Part shown: in pieces, positions 1-5,729 of the stretch
Layout: the number at the start of each line of letters is the position of its first letter
How positions within the stretch are numbered: the first letter of the stretch is position 1
Source of the DNA: Treponema sp. UBA4326
GTDB taxonomy: Bacteria; Spirochaetota; Spirochaetia; Treponematales; Treponemataceae
NCBI GenBank assembly: GCA_002393835.1
Contig: DGTW01000180.1
Coordinates: forward strand, 1-6,868
Direction: 5' to 3'
Length of the DNA stretch: 6,868 nucleotides
Translations under genes and position numbers: made by a program
The notes under the pieces: generated by a model
The model's database searches: none
Seen by the model: only the letters and a program-made list of their open reading frames with translations
Told to the model about the DNA's origin: nothing

Positions 1-111
1 CGCACTTATCAGGTTGACGCTCAGCTGATTGACATCGAATCAAATAAAATTCTCTGGCAAGGCGAAAAAACAATAAGCAAGTATATCAAACGAGCATCAA
101 AGAAACTGTAA
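1..111 (+). CDS. lpoB: C-terminal end of an LpoB-like penicillin-binding-protein activator lipoprotein (5' part outside the window)
   Basis: The first reading frame is open from base 1 to a TAA at 109-111 and gives 36 residues. They contain Y-Q-V-D-A-Q-L-I-D-I-E-S-N-K, then I-L-W-Q-G-E-K and a basic tail (YIKRASKKL). This matches the end of the LpoB/COG3417 family, whose last beta-strands read roughly 'hydrophobic-x-L-hydrophobic-D-x-x-[ST]-x-[KE]-hydrophobic-hydrophobic-W' followed by a charged strand. Known role of the family: outer-membrane lipoproteins that stimulate a class A penicillin-binding protein from the periplasm. The identification rests on this short tail and on the two downstream genes (COG3014 and LPP20 types), which I recall as frequent neighbours of lpoB-like genes in proteobacteria. 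The signal peptide and most of the fold are not visible. Another small periplasmic lipoprotein of similar fold is possible. Confidence 0.68.
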   Translation, partial: RTYQVDAQLIDIESNKILWQGEKTISKYIKRASKKL

Positions 112-119
112 GAACAGTA

Positions 120-1796
120 ATGACAAATGCGTCTTTTTCGCTGATACAAAAACATGCTCTCAGCACGAACATGCCACTAGAATCCACGGTTGTGCGCTTT
201 GGAAATTGGACTCGCTTCGCTCGCCCGCACAAAGTGGATTCGTGGCATAACCGTGCTTACGCATGTTTTTACTCAACTATAATCAGATATTTGTCCTTCC
301 TGTTTCTTCTATCTTCAATAGGTATAGGTCTAATCTCCTGCGGGTCCACTATGTCGCTTCCTGAATATCTGGGAAGCCTGGACTCGGGGGATTACACGAC
401 CTGCACAAATTTCATCGACGAAAAGAATGCCGAAAAGTCTAATCCTGACAGAATCCGCGATAATTTTGATGCTGCAATGATTAAGCATTATCAAAAAGAC
501 TATGATTCTTCCTTAAAAATCATGAATCAGACTGACCGGCTCATGGACGATGCCGTCACAGAAAGCCTCACTCGAGGTTTTGCCTCAACTTTTATCAACG
601 ACAATGCTGCCGAATACAAAGGCAGTCCTTACGAATACATTTACATTAACATTTTCAACGCCCTCAATTATTATAACAAGGGCGATATAGAAGAAGCCGC
701 CGTTGAAGTCCGCCGTCTCAACGAAAAACAGCGGAAATACCTTAACAAATATGGCGAATGGGTTAAAAACGATGATCCGAAAGTCGAAATTTCCAGCACT
801 TACAAAATGCTCTCCCTCGACACCAATAGCGTTTACAAGAACACACCCAAAAAACCGACAGAAGCCGACATCTTCCGGGACTCGGCGACCGCCCGCTACC
901 TGAGTATCGCCTTTGCAATGATGGACGACAGCGTAAACAACAGCTGGAACATAAATGCTGACACAAGAACTTTCAAGGCATTAAATCCCGCCTTTGATAT
1001 AGACTCTCTTTCAAATATTTCTGACGGAAAAGGCCGCCTCGACATTCTGGCATTTTCAGGCTTAATCGGCAGACGGGGCGAAAGGCGAATCATAATAGGC
1101 CCCTTCCCGGGAATTCAGTTTCCTACAAAAGACCATTTCGTCTATATTCCTCCCTTTGATTTGGAATTCGTCTACCCGGAATTCCCGGCTCCACAAGAAA
1201 TTCACAAGCCTTATGTCGCACCTGTGATTGGCTGGGGACCATCTTTTACGATTTATCCTGGCAAAAACGAAATTTTGCCAATGTCGCCAAATTCAGTGAA
1301 TTCAATAAAAATCATTTTTGAAGACGGAAATTCTCTTCCCCAAAAAGAAGTTTCACTTTCTCTTCTGGAAGATTTTAACTACGCTGTTCGTCAGGATGTA
1401 AATACAAAAGCCCTGAATGCATATTCCCGCAGTGTAAAAAGAAGCATGTTCAAAAAATTCACGGCTGTGGCTGGAGCTACGGCAAGCCTTTTAATGGCCG
1501 AAAATGCTATTCGCAAGCAGGAAAATATCCTCACTGTCGGACTTTATGCCGGAGCTTATCTGAGTGCGGCAAAGGCAATCGATCAGGTAGACAAGACGGA
1601 GACCGCTGACATAAGGCAGGTTTATGCCCTTCCGGCACAGGCTTTCGCCGGCGGAATAGAGCTTGATCCCGGCAAGTATTCATTCAAAGTGCAATTTTTA
1701 TCCAAAAATGGTAATATCATAAAAGAAGAATTTTACAAAGATGTTGAAGTAAAATACGGAAAAACAACTTTGGTGGAGGCCTCATGTCAAAAATAA
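120..1796 (+). CDS. COG3014-type envelope lipoprotein, N-terminus disrupted by an in-frame palindromic repeat
   Basis: This 558-codon frame encodes a putative lipoprotein of unknown biochemical function. A hydrophobic stretch at about residues 58-73 ends in L-I-S-C with the lipid-attachment cysteine at C74, followed by G-S. An uninterrupted lipoprotein would carry this cysteine near position 20-35, so about 41 extra residues precede the signal core; they are encoded by the 148-270 repeat. Family-like parts are a TPR-like helical region at about 171-205 (ALNYYNKGDIEEAAVEVRR), a proline/aromatic-rich segment at about 328-369, an Ala/Gly-rich stretch after residue 440, and a C-terminal part containing ALPAQAF and LDPGKYSF, which in COG3014 proteins precedes a closing beta-strand region. 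The start is uncertain: ATG 120 lies 8 bases after the lpoB stop but has no good Shine-Dalgarno. ATG 171 lies inside the repeat and TTG 291 would give a very short signal peptide. The gene ends inside the next gene by 13 bp, indicating translational coupling. I am confident of the family and unsure of the start. Confidence 0.85.
   Translation: MTNASFSLIQKHALSTNMPLESTVVRFGNWTRFARPHKVDSWHNRAYACFYSTIIRYLSFLFLLSSIGIGLISCGSTMSLPEYLGSLDSGDYTTCTNFIDEKNAEKSNPDRIRDNFDAAMIKHYQKDYDSSLKIMNQTDRLMDDAVTESLTRGFASTFINDNAAEYKGSPYEYIYINIFNALNYYNKGDIEEAAVEVRRLNEKQRKYLNKYGEWVKNDDPKVEISSTYKMLSLDTNSVYKNTPKKPTEADIFRDSATARYLSIAFAMMDDSVNNSWNINADTRTFKALNPAFDIDSLSNISDGKGRLDILAFSGLIGRRGERRIIIGPFPGIQFPTKDHFVYIPPFDLEFVYPEFPAPQEIHKPYVAPVIGWGPSFTIYPGKNEILPMSPNSVNSIKIIFEDGNSLPQKEVSLSLLEDFNYAVRQDVNTKALNAYSRSVKRSMFKKFTAVAGATASLLMAENAIRKQENILTVGLYAGAYLSAAKAIDQVDKTETADIRQVYALPAQAFAGGIELDPGKYSFKVQFLSKNGNIIKEEFYKDVEVKYGKTTLVEASCQK
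148..270. repeat. 123-nt near-perfect palindromic element inserted in the lipoprotein gene
   Basis: The two ends are exact inverted copies: AAAAACATGC (148-157) and GCATGTTTTT (261-270). Moving inwards, the arms continue to pair: AGCACG 162-167 with CGTGCT 252-257; ATGCCAC 171-177 with GTGGCAT 242-248; GAATCCAC 180-187 with GTGGATTC 234-241; TTGTGCG 190-196 with CGCACAA 226-232. This makes 38 base pairs separated by small internal loops and a TA bulge at 178-179. The 29-nt centre (197-225) contains the tandem pentamer TCGCT-TCGCT. The element is 41 codons long, has no stop in the gene's frame, and is translated as a segment rich in Arg, His and Trp that does not resemble a signal peptide. I infer a non-autonomous palindromic repeat (MITE- or RPE-like). 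No clear target duplication is visible; AC flanks both ends at most. Confidence 0.8.
1772..1779 (+). promoter_or_regulatory. Shine-Dalgarno site fixing the LPP20 gene start
   Basis: GGTGGAGG ends 4 bases before ATG 1784 and lies inside the last codons of the COG3014 gene. It is the strongest ribosome site in the lipoprotein operon. It supports the overlapping start at 1784, and it contrasts with the absence of any comparable site before the COG3014 start. Confidence 0.8.
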
Positions 1797-2875
1797 GATT
1801 TTCAGTCAAAAATCCGGCAGTAAAAACCCTGGCAGGATTATTTTTGCTTTTTCTTGCATCCTGCGCCTCAACCGATAATACGGCAAAATCTTCTAAAAGT
1901 GCCAAAAACGCCCCAGACTGGTTCTTCGGAGAATCAGCAGCTTATCCAAAATCAGCTTATCTTACAGGAATCGGTTCCGCGCCCGAAAAACGCTCTGCTG
2001 AAATCGACGCCATTAACGAGCTTGTCTCGGTTTTCGGTCAAAAAATCACTTCAACTTCAAGTGCCTCCCGCCGCATGGAAATGGCTCAGAGCAAGGGAAT
2101 GGTCGCAAGTTCAGATTCTTCTTCCCTCGACCAGAGCATTTTGCGAGAAGTCAGTCAGGATGATGTAATCGCCGTCGAAATTCCAGAATTCTTTGAGGCA
2201 AAAAACGAAGGAAAATGGTACGCACTGGCAGTGATGAGCCGCGAAAAGGGAAGCCAGATTTATTCCGCCATGATTACAAAAAATCAAAATGAAATCGACT
2301 CAATCGTAAAAGAAATTTCCTCAAGCAAAGAGCCAAACACCATGCTTAATTATTCCCGCCTTGATTTCGCAGAGGAAGTCGCAAAAGTCAATGAGGGTTA
2401 TCTTAAACGACTGTCGGTCTTAAACCCGACATCAGCTAAAAAATTTGATTCAAATTACACGCCGGTTCAGATTCATAAATTAAAGGCAGATATGGCTGCT
2501 AAAATTCCGGTTTGCGTTTGGGTCAGCGAAGATTCTGACGGAAGAATCGCAAAGGCCTTTCAGGAAGTCATGTCTTCTTTTGGTTTCAACACGACCCTTG
2601 GCTCAAACGAGCGGTATGTAATTTCATGCAAAAATCATTTTACCCAGGGAGAAAGTGCCAACGGAAAAACTCAGTTCTGTGAATATGTTGCTGAATGCGC
2701 GCTTACAGACACTTTTTCTGGTGAAACTCTCGTTCCGCTCAGCATCACAGGCCGTGAAGGCTCACCAAGCTACAATAATGCAGAAGTCAGGGCAAAACAA
2801 AAGATTTCTGCTAAAATAAAATCTGACTTCGCCGGTAATTTCCAGAAATATCTCGGAGATTTTTCGGCATTTTAG
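1784..2875 (+). CDS. LPP20-family lipoprotein
   Basis: The 363-residue product starts with a basic n-region (SKIRFSVKNPAVK), a hydrophobic core (LAGLFLLFLAS) and a lipobox L24-A25-S26-C27, so it should be lipidated on C27 and anchored in an envelope membrane facing the periplasm. After a Ser/Lys/Thr-rich linker the LPP20 hallmarks appear: P44-D45-W46, Y59-L-T-G-I-G64, an Ala/Glu-rich helix (EKRSAEIDAINELVSVF) and W145-Y-A-L-A-V-M. The remaining ~210 residues form a second part that begins with a charged helical region. It continues with alternating strands (PVCVWVSEDSDGRIAKAF, then a GFNTTL segment) like those seen in longer members of the family. LPP20 was first described as a Helicobacter pylori outer-membrane lipoprotein; no enzymatic role is known. 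The gene overlaps the preceding stop by 13 bp. It is followed by a 33-bp A/T-rich gap without a terminator, so transcription probably continues into the ketoreductase gene. Confidence 0.88.
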   Translation: MSKIRFSVKNPAVKTLAGLFLLFLASCASTDNTAKSSKSAKNAPDWFFGESAAYPKSAYLTGIGSAPEKRSAEIDAINELVSVFGQKITSTSSASRRMEMAQSKGMVASSDSSSLDQSILREVSQDDVIAVEIPEFFEAKNEGKWYALAVMSREKGSQIYSAMITKNQNEIDSIVKEISSSKEPNTMLNYSRLDFAEEVAKVNEGYLKRLSVLNPTSAKKFDSNYTPVQIHKLKADMAAKIPVCVWVSEDSDGRIAKAFQEVMSSFGFNTTLGSNERYVISCKNHFTQGESANGKTQFCEYVAECALTDTFSGETLVPLSITGREGSPSYNNAEVRAKQKISAKIKSDFAGNFQKYLGDFSAF

Positions 2876-2908
2876 TCATTTTAAAAAATTCAAAATCAGG
2901 AAGAATTC

Positions 2909-3646
2909 ATGCCAAACGAAAACAATGAAAAAAAAGTGTTGATAACAGGCAGCTCAGGCGGAATCGGCCGGGCAATAGCTCTGGCAGTAGCAAAAGAAGG
3001 CTACGAAATTGTCGCTCACTACAATAGCGGCAAAGAAAAGGCCGGGTCGCTAAAAGCCGAGATTGAAGCCGCTGGTGGAAAATGCACATTGATTCAGTTC
3101 AATATTTCTGACAGAGAAGACTGCCGTACAAAGCTCGAAAAATGGAGCGAAGAAAACGGTGCTTTCTGGGGAATCGTCCTTAATGCGGGAATCTGTCGGG
3201 ACAACGCTTTCCCAGCCCTCTCAGACGAAAACTGGGACGATGTTCTCCACACAAATCTCGACGGTTTTTACAATGTACTTAAACCCCTCGTAATGCCTTT
3301 GTGCCGCAAAAAACGTGGCCGAATCATCACAATTTCAAGCGTTTCCGGCGTAATGGGAAACCGCGGTCAGGTCAACTACAGTGCAAGCAAGGCCGGCATT
3401 ATCGGAGCCACAAAAGCCCTGGCTGTAGAACTTGCCAGCCGAAAAATCACCGTAAACTGCATCGCACCAGGTTTCATCGAAACAGAAATGATTAAAGACG
3501 CCCCTGTAGAGCACATTTTGCCTACAATCCCAATGGGGCGGGCAGGAAAGCCGGAAGAAGTCGCTTCTCTGGCAGTATATTTGCTCAGCGAAGGAGCAAG
3601 CTACATCACAAGGCAGGTAATCTCTGTCAACGGAGGAATTATTTAA
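2909..3646 (+). CDS. fabG: 3-oxoacyl-ACP reductase (SDR family, FabG/ApeQ-like)
   Basis: This 245-residue cytoplasmic short-chain dehydrogenase should reduce 3-oxoacyl-ACP to 3-hydroxyacyl-ACP with NAD(P)H. Visible motifs are the Rossmann glycine motif T13-G-S-S-G-G-I-G20, N92-A-G94, and a complete catalytic tetrad N116, S144, Y157, K161 (Y-S-A-S-K context). The C-terminus ends in V-N-G-G. At G17, FabG enzymes often have the arginine of TGASRGIG that contacts the NADPH phosphate, so cofactor choice is open. The wording NAGICRDNAFPALSDENWD, then HTNLDGFYNVLKPLVMP, GNRGQVNYSASKAG and the ending YITRQVISVNGG resemble, from memory, the ApeQ ketoreductase of aryl-polyene clusters more closely than housekeeping FabG. 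AGGAAG at 2898-2903, five bases before the ATG, supports the start. The stop overlaps the ketosynthase start, so the two are probably co-translated and act on the same acyl chains. Confidence 0.92.
   Translation: MPNENNEKKVLITGSSGGIGRAIALAVAKEGYEIVAHYNSGKEKAGSLKAEIEAAGGKCTLIQFNISDREDCRTKLEKWSEENGAFWGIVLNAGICRDNAFPALSDENWDDVLHTNLDGFYNVLKPLVMPLCRKKRGRIITISSVSGVMGNRGQVNYSASKAGIIGATKALAVELASRKITVNCIAPGFIETEMIKDAPVEHILPTIPMGRAGKPEEVASLAVYLLSEGASYITRQVISVNGGII
3632..3637 (+). promoter_or_regulatory. Shine-Dalgarno for the ketosynthase, inside the end of fabG
   Basis: GGAGGA lies 8 bases before ATG 3646. The fabG stop and this start share one base (TAATG at 3644-3648), a classic arrangement for translational coupling that yields roughly equal amounts of both proteins. 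Confidence 0.8.
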
Positions 3647-4884
3647 TGCAGAACAGAAGAGTTGTCGTCACAGGCGGCGGAATAATCAGTGCAATGGGAA
3701 ATGACTGGCAGACAGTCCTCAAAAACCTAAAGGCAAAAAAGAATTTCGTAAAATACATGCACGAGTGGGATGAAAAATACCCGCTGATGAACACAAGGCT
3801 CTGCTGCCCAGTTGATTTTGAAATCGACCGGGAAAAATATTCCAGAAAAGCAATCCGGGGAATGGGACGGGTGGCTCAAATGGCTCTTGTTGCCACAGAT
3901 GCAGCCCTCGAAGAAGCAGGCCTCCTTGGAAGCGAAGAACTTTCACAGGGTCGAGCTGGAATCGCTTACGGCTCTTCAATCGGCAGCGTTGACCCTCTCA
4001 TGGAAATGTACTCAATGCTGGTCACAAACGACACGAGCAAAGTCGGCTCAACCACCTACATCAAGGCAATGCCCCAGACTTGTGCATGTAACCTCGAAGT
4101 CTACTATCATCTCACAGGCCGAATCATCACAACAAACACGGCATGTACTTCCGGAAGCCAGTCAATCGGCTACGCTTACGAAGCAATCAAATACGGAAAA
4201 CAGGACATCATGCTTGCAGGTGGTGCCGAAGAATTCTGTACAATGGATACGGCAACTTTTGACACACTTTTCTCAACTTCAACAAAGAACTCAACTCCAG
4301 AGCTGACCCCAAGCGCTTATGATAAAAATCGTGACGGCCTCGTTCTCGGAGAAGGTGCCGGAACACTGATTCTAGAAGAATATGAACATGCAAAAGCCCG
4401 CGGGGCAAAAATCTATGCAGAACTCGTGGGATTCGGCACAACAACTGACGGAACACACATCACATCCCCAAACCGGCCGACAATCGCCCATGCAATGCAG
4501 CTGGCTCTTGAGGACGCAGGCCTTTCTCCAGACCAGATTGGCTACATCAATACCCACGGAACAGGCACGACCGCAGGCGATGTCACAGAAACTGGAGCCA
4601 CTTACGATGTCTTCAAACGAGCCGTTCCGGTCTCAACCGTCAAAAATTACATCGGCCACACTCTTGGAGCTTGCGGCGCAATCGAAAGCTGGCTGTCAAT
4701 CCACATGATGAACGAAGGCTGGTATCTGCCAAACCTGAATCTGGTGGAGCTTGATCCGGAATGTGCTCCGCTCGACTATATCACAGGCGACGGACGAAAG
4801 ATGGACTGCCAGTATGTAATGAACAACAATTTCGCTTTCGGCGGAATCAATACAAGCCTTATCTTCAAAAAATGGAGTGAATAA
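3646..4884 (+). CDS. fabF: Beta-ketoacyl-ACP synthase (FabF/ApeR-like)
   Basis: The 412-residue length equals that of typical FabF, and the product is expected to be a soluble thiolase-fold condensing enzyme that elongates acyl-ACP with malonyl-ACP. The Cys-His-His triad is complete: C167 in T-A-C-T-S-G-S-Q, H304 in N-T-H-G-T-G-T, and H338 in G-H-T-L-G-A-C-G, with the conserved lysine at K333. The gating loop N-N-N-F-A-F-G-G-I-N (393-402) holds F398, the counterpart of the FabF acyl-pocket phenylalanine. Segments such as GYAYEAIKYG, GGAEEFC, FDTLFSTSTKN and NNNFAFGGINTSLIF, together with the N-terminal GNDW, match my memory of the ApeR-type ketosynthases of aryl-polyene clusters rather than classical FabF. 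ApeQ and ApeR genes are adjacent in the same order there. It might equally serve a fatty-acid pathway. The stop is followed two bases later by the secreted-protein gene. Confidence 0.92.
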   Translation: MQNRRVVVTGGGIISAMGNDWQTVLKNLKAKKNFVKYMHEWDEKYPLMNTRLCCPVDFEIDREKYSRKAIRGMGRVAQMALVATDAALEEAGLLGSEELSQGRAGIAYGSSIGSVDPLMEMYSMLVTNDTSKVGSTTYIKAMPQTCACNLEVYYHLTGRIITTNTACTSGSQSIGYAYEAIKYGKQDIMLAGGAEEFCTMDTATFDTLFSTSTKNSTPELTPSAYDKNRDGLVLGEGAGTLILEEYEHAKARGAKIYAELVGFGTTTDGTHITSPNRPTIAHAMQLALEDAGLSPDQIGYINTHGTGTTAGDVTETGATYDVFKRAVPVSTVKNYIGHTLGACGAIESWLSIHMMNEGWYLPNLNLVELDPECAPLDYITGDGRKMDCQYVMNNNFAFGGINTSLIFKKWSE

Positions 4885-4886
4885 AA

Positions 4887-5615
4887 ATGAAAAAATTACT
4901 TTCACTTATTGCCGCAGGCCTGGCACTGACAGGCAGCATCTTTGCAGAAATCCCTGAGTTTACTGACGGACAGGCATTTGTCATCGACTCAACAAAAGTT
5001 TCCGGCACAATCAAAGACAATGTAAAAATCACGAATGTCTCTTCTGCAGCTGCAAATTTTGACATTACCGTTTACGCTTACGATGAAAATGCCAAAAACT
5101 GGATTGTATTCGGCAATGGCCATCTTAAAGGACTTGCTGACACAGATACAATCAAGTCTGTAAACAAAAAGCTCATCAAACTGGGAAATTACAAATATTT
5201 TGCAATTAAAAACTCTACAGACAACCCATTCAAGTACAGCGTGGCCAAAGCAGACAATGACCTCAAAGTCTGGATTTACGATGACAAGGTAATCGACGAG
5301 TCACACTTTAAGGTTTTTGACCTTACAATGCTCCCTGAATTCAAAGACAACCTCAAAGTTGTAGGCGGAGACAACCTGACTTCTGCCGCATCATTCAGAA
5401 TTCTCGCCTATAATGACGAAAACGAAGAAAAAAAGACCGGCACAATCGCACTCTTGAAGGGAGCTAAATCCAGCGAAACCTACAAGACAACTGCAAGGGG
5501 AGACAAATTCAACACATACCACTACATCAAAATTATTTCCCGGGAAGAAAAGGACTTCCGCTATACCGCAAATGTGGAACATAACGACCTTGTCCTTACA
5601 ATCAGCGAGAAATAA
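4887..5615 (+). CDS. Secreted protein of unknown function with a duplicated domain
   Basis: I do not recognise the family. The 242-residue product begins with a clear Sec signal peptide (MKKLLSLIAAGLALTGSIFA), probably cut after A20; there is no lipobox cysteine, so it should be periplasmic or exported. The mature protein contains two similar halves, about residues 44-130 and 154-239. They share D-N-[VL]-K-[IV], then S-A-A-x-[NS]-F-[DR]-I, A-Y-[DN]-[DE]-E-N, a central L-K-G, a Y-[KH]-Y-[FI] strand, and F-[KR]-Y then N-D-L-[KV]-[VL]-[WT]-I at the end. The pattern of alternating hydrophobic residues suggests beta-sandwich domains. PEF occurs before each half (23-25 and 150-152). GGAG at 4874-4877, nine bases before ATG 4887, supports the start, and only two bases separate it from the ketosynthase stop, so the two are almost certainly co-transcribed. 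A later transmembrane segment or catalytic motif is not seen. Confidence 0.85.
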   Translation: MKKLLSLIAAGLALTGSIFAEIPEFTDGQAFVIDSTKVSGTIKDNVKITNVSSAAANFDITVYAYDENAKNWIVFGNGHLKGLADTDTIKSVNKKLIKLGNYKYFAIKNSTDNPFKYSVAKADNDLKVWIYDDKVIDESHFKVFDLTMLPEFKDNLKVVGGDNLTSAASFRILAYNDENEEKKTGTIALLKGAKSSETYKTTARGDKFNTYHYIKIISREEKDFRYTANVEHNDLVLTISEK

Positions 5616-5628
5616 ACAGAAAAAGCAT

Positions 5629-5665
5629 TTTATTTTGACACATTGACTAATTTTGTCAAAATAAA
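5629..5665. promoter_or_regulatory. Perfect 12-bp inverted repeat, candidate operator upstream of fabV
   Basis: TTTATTTTGACA (5629-5640) and TGTCAAAATAAA (5654-5665) are exact inverted copies with a 13-nt spacer. Both arms contain -35-like hexamers (TTGACA and TTGTCA), so a protein bound here would cover the promoter. The stem has only two G:C pairs per arm and is followed by TAAAC rather than a T-run, so an operator is more likely than an intrinsic terminator for the upstream operon. The binding protein is unknown. Confidence 0.5.
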
Positions 5666-5681
5666 TAAACTAGAATAATAC
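5635..5681 (+). promoter_or_regulatory. Probable sigma-70-type promoter region of fabV
   Basis: Several overlapping hexamers are present and none is decisive. TTGACA (5635-5640) is a perfect -35 with CAAAAT (5657-5662) at 16 bp. TTGACT (5643-5648) pairs with TAAACT (5666-5671) at 17 bp. TTGTCA (5653-5658) is followed by AATAAT (5674-5679) at 15 bp or TAATAC (5676-5681) at 17 bp. The location, in the only sizeable intergenic gap and just before a gene with its own strong ribosome site, makes a promoter likely although the exact pair is uncertain. Confidence 0.45.
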
Positions 5682-5718
5682 CATAAATGCCCTGTTCAAA
5701 GCAGAGCAATCTACTTTT

Positions 5719-5724
5719 AGGAGA
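5719..5724 (+). promoter_or_regulatory. Shine-Dalgarno of fabV
   Basis: AGGAGA followed by five adenines precedes ATG 5730 at ideal spacing. It fixes the fabV start, because the protein from this ATG aligns with the known N-terminus of the family (x-I-K-P-M-I-R-x-N-I-C). Confidence 0.8.
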
Positions 5725-5729
5725 AAAAA

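Noticed and set aside
171..270. Repeat region as a genuine conserved N-terminal domain of the lipoprotein
   Set aside because: The DNA is self-complementary across its length, and the encoded Arg/Trp/His-rich residues precede rather than follow the lipobox, which a processed lipoprotein would discard.
148..270. Intrinsic terminator or tRNA-like gene in the palindrome
   Set aside because: The arms are long with small symmetric loops and no cloverleaf. Although GTTTTT closes the right arm, these T residues pair with A148-A152 as part of the repeat, and the frame continues without interruption.
763..1093. Two minus-strand reading frames opposite the COG3014 gene (763-966 and 896-1093)
   Set aside because: They lie opposite a gene with recognisable family features, have no ribosome site, and their translations are Cys/Arg/Ser-rich without family resemblance.
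2876..2908. Promoter or terminator between the LPP20 gene and fabG
   Set aside because: Only 33 A/T-rich bases are present, with no paired GC-rich stem and no -35/-10 pair at proper spacing; only a ribosome site is supported.
3812..4708. Overlapping + strand frames inside the ketosynthase gene (3812-4306, 4382-4708)
   Set aside because: They are alternative frames of a gene whose full length carries an intact catalytic triad. Their Gln/Ser/Thr-rich translations are typical of shifted frames.
5616..5729. Intrinsic terminator after the secreted-protein gene
   Set aside because: The only inverted repeat (5629-5665) is A/T-rich with two G:C pairs per arm and is not followed by a T-run, so it fits an operator better.
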